A stretch of 64,000 nucleotides of DNA from Neorhizobium sp. JUb45 (lineage in GTDB: Bacteria > Pseudomonadota > Alphaproteobacteria > Rhizobiales > Rhizobiaceae). The DNA is taken from assembly GCF_004343585.1 (NCBI RefSeq), contig NZ_SLYW01000005.1:1-64000 (forward strand), given 5' to 3'. Shown here one piece after another: positions 1-9,914 of this stretch; position 1 is the first letter of the stretch, and the number at the start of each line of letters is the position of its first letter. A program made the position numbers and the translations under genes. The notes beneath the pieces were generated by a model. The model did not search any database, was not told the origin of the DNA, and worked only from the letters and a program-made list of their open reading frames with translations.

Positions 1-539
1 CAGCGCCGCCGCCCTCGTCAGTGACCGGGTTATAGTCCCACACACATAAAAACGTCAACACACCAAATTCATAAAAATACAAAAATGTGATAAGTAGCTG
101 ATTTTTATGAGGTTATTCTGTGAATAAGCAATTTATCGCTTGAATCATGCCTAATATGACGGCCGGCATCGGCCATTTCGTGCCGCCGCTTCATCAAAAT
201 GATAAGAAACTGTGGCCTGCCCTCGTCCTGCCCCGACAAGATCACAATTCGATGGTCAGGCTGGGACGTGACGATGCGCCGGTGACCATCATCATCCCGC
301 GATTAGACCCACTTTGAAAGAGTGGGTTTCATGCGGCATGTTTCGGTCAACCTTGTGCTTCTATAGAGAGGGGGGAACACCCTTATCCATAGCCGCCGGT
401 GAAGCATTGCCTCGAACCGTCATCGGTTGTTTGACTCGAAGCCCCGAAAAGGGCACATCTTGCGGCCAAGCGGCCTCATATAGAATGGCGCAGAAACAGG
501 ACGGGCCCGGTTGAAAACGGGAAATTGGTAACGAGTGGC
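1..539. other. No gene recognised; AT-rich stretch and small hairpin
   Basis: No convincing coding frame was found here. Positions 45-150 are unusually AT-rich for this genome. A hairpin with 7-bp arms (ACCCACT at 307-313, AGTGGGT at 321-327) followed by TTT resembles a weak terminator, but nothing upstream in the window is recognised that it would end. The rest probably holds the promoter of the peptidase gene that follows. Confidence 0.4.
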
Positions 540-2489
540 ATGATGACACCCCGCAACATGATCCGTTCGCTCGGCAACGAGGCCCCCATCCTTGCGGATG
601 GCCGGCGCGCACCCGACCGTCGCGAGATTTCGTTGCGCTGGTTGTCCGGCACCTTTCTGACCGGCATCACCTCGTCCATCCTGATGGGTGTCGCGCTGTT
701 TGCAGCGCTCGACGGCCGCCAGCAGTTGGCCATTCCCGCCGAAGCCTATGCCTCTGTTCCCGACGCCCATGATGGCGATGGCGTGACGCGCGGCAAACGC
801 CTGCTCGGCGCCAACATCGTTGCCATGCCGACCGACCGCAAGGTCATGGATGTGGCGACCGTCGTGCACGAGGGTTCCAAGGAAATCATCCGCCGCCAGC
901 CCTTTTCGCATGTGAAGATGCAGCTGGCCGCCAACCACGTCGCCACCGAGGACTATCCGTCCTTCAATCCGCTGACGATCTTTTCCACCGGCGAGACCAG
1001 CAGCGAAGATGCGCCGGTCAACCGCACCGGTCTTATCTATGGCTCCACGGTCGAGACCGATGTCAGCCTGCAGACGGTTCCCTTCCCGGCCACGCGCGGC
1101 TCCTATACCTATGCCCCCGGCATGTCGGTTGATGAAGTCGAAGAGAATGTTCGCACCAACGGTTCGCTGCTGACCGATGGCAATAGCCAGGTTTCGGGTC
1201 TGGCCTATGTCGATCCGCGCCGTTTCGACAGCGAAGACGACCATCTCGACGGCACCAATCTTCTCTCGGCCCGCATTGTCGAGGAAAACATGACGGTGTC
1301 GGAACCCGAGCCGGTCACGCCCAAAACCCGCGATTATGCCGATGACGTCATTCCGGTGCGCCAGGACATGACCGTGGTCGCTGCCATGACCGCCGTCGGT
1401 TATCCGAAGGCGCAGGCGGCGGAACTTGCCGGCAGTCTCTCCCAGCATCTCGGCTCGGACAAGCTTTCGCAAGGCGAAGTGCTGCGTATCGGCCTGATCC
1501 AGGAAGGCGAGATGGTGCAGATCGTCCGCGCCAGCATCTATCGCCGCGGCAATCACCAAATGACCATCGCGCTCGACGATCGCGGCCGTTTCATCGAGGG
1601 CCAGGAGCCGATGAAGCTCGACGCCGTCGACACCGCCTTTGACGACAGCGCCCCGCCGATGATTGCAGGCCGCGAACTGCCACGCATCTATGACGGCATT
1701 TTTCGCGCCGCCCTCTCCTACGGCATGACCTCCGACATGACGTCACTGCTCGTCAAGCTGCTGGCCAGCAATGTCGACCTGCAGGCACAGCTGCGACCGA
1801 CCGACTCGATCGAAGCGTTTTTCTCGGTTGCCGACCAGAGTGGCCAGGCGACAGCCAATTCCGAACTTCTTTATGTCAACGCGAAATTCGGCGACAACAG
1901 CACGCGTTTCTATCGTTTCCTCAACACCGACGACAACTCGGTCGATTATTACGATCAGGACGGCAAGAGCGTCAGGCAGTTCTTGCTGCGCAACCCGGTG
2001 CCGAACGGCCGCTTCACTTCTGGTTTCGGCATGCGCCGTCACCCGATCCTCGGATATTCGCGCATGCATACCGGCTCGGACTGGGCAGCGCCGCGCGGCA
2101 CGCCGATCATCGCGGCCGGCAATGGCATTGTCGAAAAGGCCGGATGGGATAGTGGTGGTTACGGCAACCAGACGCTGATCCGCCACGGCAACGGCTATGT
2201 CTCCTCCTACAATCACCAGAGCGCGATCGCCAAGGGCGTACGCGAAGGGGCAAAAGTCACGCAGGGTCAGGTGATCGGTTATGTCGGCACGACCGGACAG
2301 TCGACCGGTTCGCACCTGCATTACGAACTGATCGTCAACGGCGCCAAGGTGGATCCGCTGAAAGTGCGTCTGCCGGGCGGAAAATCGCTGGACGGCAAGG
2401 CGCTCGCCAAGTTCGAACAGGAACGCAAGCGCATCGACACCCTGCTCGGCCCGAACGGCCAGCCGGCCGATCAGGTCGCCAGCCGTTAA
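540..2489 (+). CDS. rgsM: M23 family metallopeptidase, RgsM-like polar growth factor
   Basis: Putative zinc endopeptidase acting on periplasmic peptidoglycan cross-links. A single membrane segment lies near residues 34-56, followed by a long periplasmic region. The C-terminal LytM/M23 domain has the first metal motif HxxxD at H510-D514 and the HLH motif at H592-H594, so all zinc ligands are present and the enzyme should be active. It lies next to clpB, the position I recall for rgsM in Sinorhizobium meliloti, where this peptidase is required for unipolar cell growth; the symbol rests on that synteny and on domain layout. ATG at 540 is preferred over an upstream TTG at 525; ATG at 543 is equally possible. 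About 649 residues. Confidence 0.8.
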   Translation: MMTPRNMIRSLGNEAPILADGRRAPDRREISLRWLSGTFLTGITSSILMGVALFAALDGRQQLAIPAEAYASVPDAHDGDGVTRGKRLLGANIVAMPTDRKVMDVATVVHEGSKEIIRRQPFSHVKMQLAANHVATEDYPSFNPLTIFSTGETSSEDAPVNRTGLIYGSTVETDVSLQTVPFPATRGSYTYAPGMSVDEVEENVRTNGSLLTDGNSQVSGLAYVDPRRFDSEDDHLDGTNLLSARIVEENMTVSEPEPVTPKTRDYADDVIPVRQDMTVVAAMTAVGYPKAQAAELAGSLSQHLGSDKLSQGEVLRIGLIQEGEMVQIVRASIYRRGNHQMTIALDDRGRFIEGQEPMKLDAVDTAFDDSAPPMIAGRELPRIYDGIFRAALSYGMTSDMTSLLVKLLASNVDLQAQLRPTDSIEAFFSVADQSGQATANSELLYVNAKFGDNSTRFYRFLNTDDNSVDYYDQDGKSVRQFLLRNPVPNGRFTSGFGMRRHPILGYSRMHTGSDWAAPRGTPIIAAGNGIVEKAGWDSGGYGNQTLIRHGNGYVSSYNHQSAIAKGVREGAKVTQGQVIGYVGTTGQSTGSHLHYELIVNGAKVDPLKVRLPGGKSLDGKALAKFEQERKRIDTLLGPNGQPADQVASR

Positions 2490-2840
2490 ACCGGCCTTCC
2501 TCCCGTAATCATTCGTGACAAGTAAGATCACGTCAGCGTCTCTTGGGCGGCGGCTACGCTGCCGGACGCTGCCAGCGGATCGATGGCATGTTTCAGCACA
2601 TCCTTTCGCCTTTCAGGCGCGATCGACTTGGCGCCCCATTACGGAAACCGCAAGAGCGCGGATGGCAGACGGCATTGATATGCCGATCCAGGAAGGTCGA
2701 TGGTTTGTAACCTGGTCGTTAAGACGATAGCCGGGAAGAATAATAATCAAGCAAAAACACAACCATAGGGGTAATTGTTTACAAAATACAATTTTAAGCA
2801 ATAATGCCGTGGTACTCAACAGCAACCACGGGGGGATCCG
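2490..2840. promoter_or_regulatory. Intergenic region with AT-rich promoter-like stretch
   Basis: No supported gene. A 71-codon frame at 2515-2730 has no ribosome site or family features. Positions 2740-2810 are AT-rich. They contain AATTGT at 2773-2778 mirrored by ACAATT at 2788-2793, and a possible -35 (TTGTTT, 2775-2780) about 18 bases before a weak CAATAA. This is the likely promoter or operator area of the peroxidase gene; which regulator would bind is unknown. Confidence 0.35.
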
Positions 2841-4256
2841 ATGGCTATCGACTTTGAAAATGCGATCGCATGGAAAAAGGCAGCCGGCGCCGAGCGTGTT
2901 ATGCTCGATAATTTGCAGCCCAATATTCTGAAAGGCCATGTCAGGGAATTTCTGACTGTGCTGTTTCTCAGCTTCGACGATCCGGCCGGCGGACGTGCGT
3001 TCTTGCGCACCGTCGCGGGCGGTATGAAGTCCGCGTGGCGACACTTCAAGGAAATCGATACATTCAAGAAAACCATGGTGCCGGGAACATCCTATATCGG
3101 CGTCGGGTTGAGCAGGGCAGGTTATATCGCCCTCGACCTGCCGATCGTCCCGTCCGACCCTGCCTTCGTCCAGGGCATGCAGGCAAATCCCAAGCTTAAC
3201 GATCCGAACCCGCAAGAATGGGAAGAGCATTTTCGCAAACCGAGTAAAATTCATGCGGTGATCCTCGTCGGCGACATGCTGAGCGGCACGAGAGACGCGG
3301 CGCTGGCGCAGGTCGTTGCCTGGGTAAACGCTGGCGAGGGGGTCTCTGTCCTCGCAAGGCAGGATGGGCTTGGGCAGCACAATGACAATGCCGAGGGCAT
3401 CGAACATTTCGGATATGTCGATGGGCGAAGCCAGCCACTTTTTCTGGAGGAGGACGTCAGTGCCGAAGAACAGGATACTGATGGCATCACCGACTGGAAT
3501 CCGAGCTGTCCGCTCAAACAGGTGATTGTCCCTGATCCAGGCGCACCCGATCCGGATGTGCATTGCGGAAGCTATTTCATCTTCCGTAAGCTTGAACAGA
3601 ATGTCAGGCTCTTCAAAGAATCGGAGCGCGATTTTGCCAACAGTCTAGGCATTCCGGGCGATGAACGCGCGGGTGCCATGCTGGTCGGACGTTTCGAAGA
3701 CGGCACGCCGGTGACAATGCAGTTTGAGGACGGTGTCGAAAGTCCGGTCCCCAACAATTTCAACTATGCCAGTGACACGAAGGGTGCGAAATGCCCTTTC
3801 GCCGGCCACATCCGCAAGACCAATCCGCGCGGCAGCGGCGGTTTCGGTCAACCGGAGAAGCAGGAGCGAACCCATATCATGGCCCGGCGCGGTCAGACCT
3901 ATGGCATAAGGACGGACGACCTCAATGACGGCAGGATCGACAACAAGCCGGAAAAGGATGTCGGTCTGCTGTTCATGGCCTTCAACAGCGATATCGGACA
4001 GCAATTCGAGTTTACGCAGGTGGCGTGGGCGAACGGTATCGGCTTTCCAGAGGTTCCGGATGGTTCGCCTGCGCCGGGTGTCGATCCAATTATCGGCCAA
4101 ACGCCTAACGACGCGCAGCGTCCCGCCATCAGTTGTCCCGTCAAATGGGGTGATGCGAAGTCGATCAAAACGGTTGCCGCGCCCCCGAGGACCGTCACGA
4201 TGAAAGGCGGGGAGTATTTCTTCATGCCTTCTCTCGCCTTCCTGAAAAATATTTAG
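2841..4256 (+). CDS. Dyp-type peroxidase
   Basis: Heme peroxidase of the dye-decolorising family, which uses hydrogen peroxide to oxidise aromatic substrates. The family motif GxxDG is at residues 191-195 (GYVDG, with D194 the distal acid). The CPFAGHIRKTNPR block places the proximal heme ligand at H323. At 471 residues it matches the longer Dyp classes. There is no Tat or Sec signal, so it is probably cytoplasmic; no encapsulin gene is adjacent. ATG at 2841 follows a purine-rich GGGGGGA ribosome site. It stands alone between rgsM and clpB and converges with clpB. Natural substrate unknown. Confidence 0.92.
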   Translation: MAIDFENAIAWKKAAGAERVMLDNLQPNILKGHVREFLTVLFLSFDDPAGGRAFLRTVAGGMKSAWRHFKEIDTFKKTMVPGTSYIGVGLSRAGYIALDLPIVPSDPAFVQGMQANPKLNDPNPQEWEEHFRKPSKIHAVILVGDMLSGTRDAALAQVVAWVNAGEGVSVLARQDGLGQHNDNAEGIEHFGYVDGRSQPLFLEEDVSAEEQDTDGITDWNPSCPLKQVIVPDPGAPDPDVHCGSYFIFRKLEQNVRLFKESERDFANSLGIPGDERAGAMLVGRFEDGTPVTMQFEDGVESPVPNNFNYASDTKGAKCPFAGHIRKTNPRGSGGFGQPEKQERTHIMARRGQTYGIRTDDLNDGRIDNKPEKDVGLLFMAFNSDIGQQFEFTQVAWANGIGFPEVPDGSPAPGVDPIIGQTPNDAQRPAISCPVKWGDAKSIKTVAAPPRTVTMKGGEYFFMPSLAFLKNI

Positions 4257-4290
4257 GAAGGCGCGGGCAGATAAGGAAATGGGGAAGGCC

Positions 4291-4303
4291 GCCGTAAGAC
4301 GGC
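4291..4303. terminator. Possible hairpin between convergent genes
   Basis: GCCGT-AAG-ACGGC forms a perfect 5-bp hairpin, flanked by GGCC, between the convergent ends of the Dyp peroxidase and clpB genes. There is no T-run, so intrinsic termination is uncertain. Confidence 0.35.
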
Positions 4304-4316
4304 CCTCCGCGCTATA

Positions 4317-6917
4317 TTACGCCGCCTCGCTCAAACTGCCCTTCACGCGAAACAGCAGCCGATCCGATCCCGACGTCACCTTGACGGTCGCCCCGTCCGG
4401 GATCTTGCCGCCGAGAATATCCTCGGCCAGCGGGTCCTGAACGAATTTCTGGATCACCCGCTTCAACGGACGTGCGCCGTAGACCGGGTCATAGCCCTTG
4501 TTGGCCAGCCAGATGCGGGCATCGTCGTCCAGTTCCAGTTCGATCTTGCGATCGGCCAGAAGCTGCAACAGCCGCTGCAACTGGATATCGACGATCGCGC
4601 CCATGTCATCGCGTCTGAGGCGATGGAACAGGATGATATCGTCGACGCGGTTCAGGAACTCGGGCCGGAAATGGCCGCGCACCTGCGCCATCACCAGTTC
4701 GCGCACGCTGTCACTGTCGTCGCCATCCTTCATCTGCGTCAAAAACTCCGAACCGAGGTTCGAGGTCATGATGATGATGGTGTTCTTGAAGTCGACTGTG
4801 CGCCCCTGCCCGTCCGTCAGACGCCCGTCGTCGAGCACCTGCAGAAGAACGTTGAACACGTCCGGATGGGCCTTCTCGATCTCGTCGAACAGCACGACCT
4901 GATAGGGCTTGCGCCTGATCGCCTCGGTCAGCGCGCCGCCTTCATCGTAGCCGACATAACCCGGAGGGGCACCGATCAGCCGTGAGACGGAGTGCTTTTC
5001 CATATATTCCGACATGTCGAGCCGCACCATCGCGGTATCGTCGTCGAACAGAAAACGCGCCAGCGATTTGGTCAGCTCGGTCTTGCCCACACCTGTTGGA
5101 CCCAGGAAGATGAACGAGCCGATCGGCCGGTTCGGATCCTGCAAACCCGCACGCGAACGACGAACCGCACGCGACACGGCTTGCACCGCATCCCCTTGAC
5201 CGACGACCGACTTTGCCAGCTCGTCTTCCATGCGCAGCAGCTTTTCGCGCTGGCCTTCCAGCATCTTGTCGACAGGAATACCGGTCCAACGGGAAACCAC
5301 ATGGGCAATCGCGTCGGGATCGACGACTTCCTGCACCATGGCATTGGCGGAGGTATCCTGCGCTTCGGCCTCGACCAGACGTTTTTCCAGATCCGGAATG
5401 ACGCCATAGGTCAGTTCGCCGGCGCGCTGGAACTCGCCCTTGCGCTGGGCAATCGCCAACTCGTTGCGGGCGTCGTCGAGTTCCTTCTTCAGGTCGGCGG
5501 CAAGGCCAAGCTTCTGCTTTTCCGCCTGCCAGCGGGCCGTCAGCGCATCCGCCTGCTCTTCCAGCGAGGTTACCTCGCTTTCGAGCCGGACGAGACGATC
5601 CGCGGAAGCACTATCCGTTTCCTTCTTCAAGGCTTCGCGCTCGATCTTCAGCTGCATGATGCGGCGATCAAGCTCGTCCAGTTCTTCCGGCTTCGAATCC
5701 ACCTGCATACGCAGCCGCGACGCGGCTTCGTCCATCAGATCGATGGCCTTGTCCGGCAAAAACCGGTCGGTAATGTAGCGGTTCGACAAGGTTGCGGCCG
5801 CAACGAGAGCGGAGTCCGAGATGCGCACCTTGTGGTGCTGCTCGTACTTTTCCTTCAGGCCGCGCAGGATCGAGATCGTGTCCTCGACGGTCGGCTCATC
5901 CACGACGACAGGCTGGAAACGACGGGCAAGCGCCGGATCCTTTTCCACATGCTTGCGATATTCGTCGAGTGTGGTCGCACCAACGCAATGCAGCTCGCCG
6001 CGGGCAAGAGCCGGCTTCAAAAGGTTGGACGCATCCATGGCGCCGTCGGATTTTCCGGCACCCACCAGCGTGTGCATCTCGTCGATGAACAGGATGATAT
6101 TGCCGTTTTCCGACTGCACTTCGTTAAGCACGCTCTTCAGCCGCTCCTCGAATTCACCGCGATATTTTGCACCGGCAATGAGCGCGCCCATGTCGAGCGC
6201 CATCAACTGCTTGTCTTTCAGACTTTCCGGCACGTCACCATTGACGATGCGCAGCGCCAAACCTTCGGCGATCGCCGTCTTGCCGACGCCGGGTTCACCG
6301 ATCAGGACCGGGTTGTTCTTGGTGCGGCGCGACAGGACCTGGATCGTACGGCGGATTTCGTCGTCACGGCCGATCACCGGATCGAGTTTTCCGTCACGCG
6401 CATCGGCGGTCAGGTCGCGGGCATATTTCTTCAGCGCCTCAAAACCCTGTTCGGCAGTGGCGCTGTCGGCGGTGCGGCCTTTTCGCAAATCGTTGATCAC
6501 CTGGTTAAGACCCTGCGCCGTCAGCCCTGCCTTCTTCATGCTGGCCGAGGTCGAGGCCGAATTTTCGATGAGAAGCGCCAGAAGCAGGCGTTCGACGGTG
6601 ACAAAACTGTCGCCGGCCTTCTTGGCAGCATCTTCCGCCGTGGAAAATACGCGGGCCAAGGGCTGCGAAAGATATATTTCGCCATTGCCACCGGAGACTT
6701 TCGGCAGTTTCGAGAGTGCGGCATCATTGGCAATGCGCGCTTCCTTGGCATTGCCGCCGGCACGGTCTATCAGCGCCGAGGCCATGCCCTGATCGTCGTC
6801 GAGCAGCACTTTCAGCACATGTTCGGGGGCGAATTGCTGGTGTCCGTCGGACAGTGCCTGCGTCTGGGCAGACTGCAGGAAACCGCGCACGCGTTCGGAA
6901 TATTTTTCAATGTTCAT
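4317..6917 (-). CDS. clpB: ATP-dependent chaperone ClpB
   Basis: Hexameric AAA+ disaggregase that works with DnaK to pull apart aggregated proteins after heat stress. It is 866 residues with the usual order: N-terminal Clp repeat domain, first AAA module with Walker A GEPGVGKT near residue 205, coiled-coil middle domain (about 400-530), and second AAA module with Walker A GPTGVGKT near residue 605. ATG at 6917 follows a strong AGGAGGT ribosome site. A candidate heat-shock promoter lies about 105 bases upstream. The gene appears monocistronic. Confidence 0.97.
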   Translation of the reverse strand: MNIEKYSERVRGFLQSAQTQALSDGHQQFAPEHVLKVLLDDDQGMASALIDRAGGNAKEARIANDAALSKLPKVSGGNGEIYLSQPLARVFSTAEDAAKKAGDSFVTVERLLLALLIENSASTSASMKKAGLTAQGLNQVINDLRKGRTADSATAEQGFEALKKYARDLTADARDGKLDPVIGRDDEIRRTIQVLSRRTKNNPVLIGEPGVGKTAIAEGLALRIVNGDVPESLKDKQLMALDMGALIAGAKYRGEFEERLKSVLNEVQSENGNIILFIDEMHTLVGAGKSDGAMDASNLLKPALARGELHCVGATTLDEYRKHVEKDPALARRFQPVVVDEPTVEDTISILRGLKEKYEQHHKVRISDSALVAAATLSNRYITDRFLPDKAIDLMDEAASRLRMQVDSKPEELDELDRRIMQLKIEREALKKETDSASADRLVRLESEVTSLEEQADALTARWQAEKQKLGLAADLKKELDDARNELAIAQRKGEFQRAGELTYGVIPDLEKRLVEAEAQDTSANAMVQEVVDPDAIAHVVSRWTGIPVDKMLEGQREKLLRMEDELAKSVVGQGDAVQAVSRAVRRSRAGLQDPNRPIGSFIFLGPTGVGKTELTKSLARFLFDDDTAMVRLDMSEYMEKHSVSRLIGAPPGYVGYDEGGALTEAIRRKPYQVVLFDEIEKAHPDVFNVLLQVLDDGRLTDGQGRTVDFKNTIIIMTSNLGSEFLTQMKDGDDSDSVRELVMAQVRGHFRPEFLNRVDDIILFHRLRRDDMGAIVDIQLQRLLQLLADRKIELELDDDARIWLANKGYDPVYGARPLKRVIQKFVQDPLAEDILGGKIPDGATVKVTSGSDRLLFRVKGSLSEAA

Positions 6918-7022
6918 GTCTTACCTCCTGAAATCGCCTCGCCCGTATCGGCACGAAACGACGGTTGGGATCGGGCTCCCGATTGCGGCAAGCCCTCGAG
7001 CCTTGGTCACGGCTTCGATGAA

Positions 7023-7053
7023 AATATGGGAGCGGCTTTTGCGGTTTTAAAGG
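7023..7053 (-). promoter_or_regulatory. Candidate sigma-32 (RpoH) promoter of clpB
   Basis: Read on the minus strand: CCTTTAAA (7053-7046), 14 bases, then TCCCATATT (7031-7023). This resembles the heat-shock sigma factor consensus (CTTGAAA, 13-14 bases, CCCCATnT). It lies about 105 bases upstream of the clpB start. clpB is a classic RpoH target; the assignment here is inferred from sequence only. Confidence 0.5.
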
Positions 7054-7243
7054 AGGCCGGCAAAGGTTTTGGCATCGCCGATGCAAGCCCCTGAAAGCGG
7101 CGGCCGCCACTGCGCAATCGCGGCTTCGTGAGCATGGGATCAGAAAAGCGTGAATGCCATTTTGTCACGGCATTTGCGTCCCCAAATGACGATTGTGAAG
7201 TTTTCGGGGGTGCACTTCACGTCAACATTGGAAGGTAAAGACC

Positions 7244-7423
7244 ATGTCGGAAGACAAGACCACCCAGCTCATCAACACGTTCAAGACCCTGATCCACGAC
7301 CACGGCCTGCCGCAAGGTGTCGAGCATATCAGCGATCCCGAGTTCCAGGCGTTTGCGCAGGCGCATGTCGATGAATTCGACGAAGCGCGTGATGAATGCG
7401 AAAGCCACTCGACGCTGTTCTGA
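7244..7423 (+). CDS. Small acidic hypothetical protein (59 aa)
   Basis: A 59-residue frame starts at ATG 7244 behind a GAAGG ribosome site and ends at TGA 7421-7423. Almost every codon ends in G or C, matching the surrounding genes, and the product is acidic with many Asp, Glu and His residues (start MSEDKTTQLI, end ECESHSTLF). No known domain was recognised. It is divergent from clpB and convergent with fbp. Real coding is supported by ribosome site and codon use; function unknown. Confidence 0.65.
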   Translation: MSEDKTTQLINTFKTLIHDHGLPQGVEHISDPEFQAFAQAHVDEFDEARDECESHSTLF

Positions 7424-7430
7424 TATTTAC

Positions 7431-7467
7431 GCCCGGACGGAAGCTTGTCTGCCCGGGCATCGAGTTT
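7431..7467 (+). terminator. Possible terminator after the 59-aa gene
   Basis: GCCCGG (7431-7436) pairs with CCGGGC (7453-7458), with partial extra pairing inside, then a TTTT run at 7464-7467. It lies between convergent genes. Confidence 0.35.
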
Positions 7468-7511
7468 TCTCGAAAGGCAGCAATCGCCGCCTCCCCTCTC
7501 CCCCGAAAATC

Positions 7512-8474
7512 TTACTCTGCCGCCGCTTCCAGCACGCGCGCGCCATAAGCCGCCGCCAGCTTGTCGACCTCGGCCTTGGAGCCAAAAATCACCGGCACAC
7601 GCTGATGCAGGCCGGTCGGCTCGATGTCGAGGATTTTGCTGTCGCCGATAATCGCCTCACCGCCGGCTGCTTCCACCAGAAGACCGATCGGATTGGCTTC
7701 GTAAAGCAGCCGCAGACGGCCGCCGGACGCGGGCTTGTTGCGGTCGGCCGGGTAAAGAAACACACCGCCACGGTTGAAGATGCGGTGCGTATCGGCCACC
7801 ATCGACCCCACCCAGCGCATGTTGTGACCGCTGTCGATCGCATCCTCGATGTAAGCGGCAACCACATCGTCCCACGAGGCGCGGCGTGCAGCATTGATGG
7901 CGAATTCCTTGGCTTCCGGCACGATCTTCGCATCCGCCGTGGTCAGCACATAGATGCCATCGCCATTGAGCGTAAAAATCTGCACGCCCTTGCCGGTGGT
8001 CAGAACCAGGGTCGTCTGCGGCCCATAGGCGGCATAACCGGCAATCAGTTGATGGCGGCCGGTCTTGAGAATGTCTTGCGCCGTCTTCGCCTCGATCACC
8101 GAAAAGATCGTACCGACGGTGACGTTCACATCGAGATTGGAAGATCCGTCGAGCGGATCGAAGATGACGGCATATTTGCCACCCGCATGGATCGCCACCT
8201 CCGCATCGAGCTCTTCCGAAACAGCGAAGGAAACGGACGGCACCTTGCGGCAGGCATCCAGCAGAATGTCGTTGGAAAGAATGTCCAGCGGCTTTTGTGT
8301 TTCGCCCTGCACATTGGTTTCTTCTGTCGCGCCGGTAAGACCATCGAGCGCCGATGTTTTCAGCGTGTCCGAAATCTTCCGTGTGGCTTGCGCAATTTCC
8401 GCCAGCACTGCGATCAGCTCGCCGCTAAGCCCGTTTGCCTTCTGGCCTTCAAGAAAGGTTTCGAACGTCGTCAT
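7512..8474 (-). CDS. fbp: Class I fructose-1,6-bisphosphatase
   Basis: Hydrolyses fructose-1,6-bisphosphate to fructose-6-phosphate in gluconeogenesis, in the cytoplasm with Mg2+. The metal-binding signature FDPLDGSSNLDVN is intact, as is the upstream EELDAEV region. 320 residues, near the usual class I length. The start at 8474 (MTTFETFLEG) follows a perfect AGGAGG site; the open frame extends 18 codons further but lacks a ribosome site. It stands alone on the minus strand. No glpX-like or Calvin-cycle genes are beside it, so a gluconeogenic role is the simplest reading. Confidence 0.95.
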   Translation of the reverse strand: MTTFETFLEGQKANGLSGELIAVLAEIAQATRKISDTLKTSALDGLTGATEETNVQGETQKPLDILSNDILLDACRKVPSVSFAVSEELDAEVAIHAGGKYAVIFDPLDGSSNLDVNVTVGTIFSVIEAKTAQDILKTGRHQLIAGYAAYGPQTTLVLTTGKGVQIFTLNGDGIYVLTTADAKIVPEAKEFAINAARRASWDDVVAAYIEDAIDSGHNMRWVGSMVADTHRIFNRGGVFLYPADRNKPASGGRLRLLYEANPIGLLVEAAGGEAIIGDSKILDIEPTGLHQRVPVIFGSKAEVDKLAAAYGARVLEAAAE

Positions 8475-8678
8475 GGCTGCTCCTCCTGACAAAATTGGGT
8501 TGTGCAGCAGCGTAATGATTTTGCGCACTGCGGTAAATATCGAGATGTAATCGCTAAATCACATAGCGCACTGCAATATAACGGAAATGGGCGGGCGCGG
8601 GATTTTGGGGATAGGAAAGGCGCGGAACCGGCGACTTGCAGGGATTTTGCAGATGAATTGTGCCCGGCAAACGCCGCT

Positions 8679-8701
8679 ATGACGGCTTTCGGCCCAAAGC
8701 G
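8679..8701 (+). repeat. Short direct repeat, copy A
   Basis: This 23-base stretch begins ATGACGGC and contains GGCCCA. It matches 9193-9215 at 20 of 23 positions. The two copies bracket the VOC-family gene. The remaining intergenic sequence 8475-8678 shows no gene. Confidence 0.5.
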
Positions 8702-8713
8702 GACGGTAGGAGG

Positions 8714-9064
8714 TCACGACCTTGCTTCAGTGACGTGCCAGAGTACGCCCGAAGGATCGTGGATAAAACCGACAATCATGCCCCAGGGTTGCAATGTTGG
8801 TGGCGTGGGCGGTCTCGTTCCGAAATGCTCCGCGACACGTTTGGGATCGTATTTCTTCCACCAGGCATCTGCTTGTGGGACAGTTAGCTGCAACACGAAG
8901 TTTTCTGCCAATTCCTTTATGTGGAAGTTCTGCAGGATAAAGCTGTCATTGCCGTTAGACATTACGGCTATGCCCCCGTCCGCATATTTGGTTTCAAATC
9001 CAAGTGCTTCATAGAACCGCCTCGACAGATCATGATCTTGGGAAGGCACAAATGGCCGCAGCAT
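8714..9064 (-). CDS. VOC (glyoxalase/bleomycin resistance) superfamily protein
   Basis: 116-residue single VOC domain of the paired beta-alpha-beta-beta-beta type (start MLRPFVPSQD, end region HDPSGVLWHVTEA). Family members are metal-dependent lyases, dioxygenases or drug-binding proteins; the substrate cannot be told. The start at ATG 9064 follows GAGGTG; a longer frame to 9109 has no ribosome site. The gene lies between two copies of a 23-base repeat, which may mean it was inserted. Confidence 0.8.
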   Translation of the reverse strand: MLRPFVPSQDHDLSRRFYEALGFETKYADGGIAVMSNGNDSFILQNFHIKELAENFVLQLTVPQADAWWKKYDPKRVAEHFGTRPPTPPTLQPWGMIVGFIHDPSGVLWHVTEARS

Positions 9065-9185
9065 GAGGCACCTCGATGTTGGCGCTAAAACCCGGTCAAC
9101 AAAGACCACTTCCAGAATTTGGGCAAGGAAACATTGCGTCTATGACATGTTGAAATCTGTCTGGTTATGACCGCAAATGCCGCTT

Positions 9186-9914
9186 CTACGCCATGACGGC
9201 CTTTGGCCCAGAGCGTTCATACCCACGCTGCAGTCTGCCAGACGCATTGATCTTCAGCACTGGGTTCTCAATGTCTTCATTGTTGAACAAGGCATCCGCG
9301 TTGGTGCTAGGCGCACAAATGCTTTCGTAAAGATCGTAGGCGGGCTGATATCGGCTAGCGTATAGTTGCCGCGCAGCGTCGATGCCGCCCAGCAATTCCG
9401 TGTCGCGCCCGACGCCCCGTTTTTCAGATGTGGCTTTGTTTGTGTCGATGAAAATCGCCAAATCCCAATTCGGAGCCAATTCAGGGCGCTGCAGGAAAGT
9501 GCCATCTACGATCAATATGGCGTCTGCCAATGCGATTTTGGCAAACTGCTCAATAGGTTCATCTTTCAGCAGGTCAAAAGATGCCGTGCGGTATTCGCGG
9601 TTTCCCTCTGGTCCTAGTGGCAACAGCAGTAGGGAGTTAATTGCGATAAGATCGCGCCCGTCGTAATAGTATCCCTCATGCGAATAGCGACCTCGCGCAT
9701 ATCTTTCAGCCTTCGGCCGATGGAAGCCGTCAATCGACGTCCTAATGACCTCTCGACCTGATGACCGAAGCTCCTTGGCAAGCTCGTCCGCGAGCGTTGT
9801 CTTCCCGGAAGCTGTCCGACCATCAATCGCGACTCGAAGTGGTCGGGCTAGATCAATACTTGATACGGCGTCTGCCAGTGCCTTCAAGGCGGCGGGGCGG
9901 TTCGAAATGGTCAC
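9186..9914 (-). CDS. Uridine kinase-like P-loop protein
   Basis: Nucleoside/phosphoribulokinase-like NTPase. Walker A GRTASGKTT follows a short beta strand (RVAIDGRTASGK), and a downstream DGTFLQRPEL stretch fits the uridine kinase fold. The GTG start at 9914 is chosen because GGAG lies seven bases upstream; the frame is open to 10031 but that N-terminus looks non-coding. 242 residues. The last codons overlap repeat copy B. Substrate not certain; family members phosphorylate uridine/cytidine or related compounds. Confidence 0.75.
   Translation of the reverse strand: MTISNRPAALKALADAVSSIDLARPLRVAIDGRTASGKTTLADELAKELRSSGREVIRTSIDGFHRPKAERYARGRYSHEGYYYDGRDLIAINSLLLLPLGPEGNREYRTASFDLLKDEPIEQFAKIALADAILIVDGTFLQRPELAPNWDLAIFIDTNKATSEKRGVGRDTELLGGIDAARQLYASRYQPAYDLYESICAPSTNADALFNNEDIENPVLKINASGRLQRGYERSGPKAVMA
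9193..9215 (+). repeat. Short direct repeat, copy B
   Basis: Matches copy A (8679-8701) at 20 of 23 positions and overlaps the 3' end of the uridine kinase-like gene, encoding its last residues. Confidence 0.5.

Noticed and set aside
2515..2730. 71-codon frame between rgsM and the Dyp peroxidase gene
   Set aside because: No ribosome site, atypical codon use and no family resemblance.
4992..7094. 700-codon open frame antisense to clpB
   Set aside because: Long antisense frames are expected from GC-rich third positions; the product has no recognisable family.
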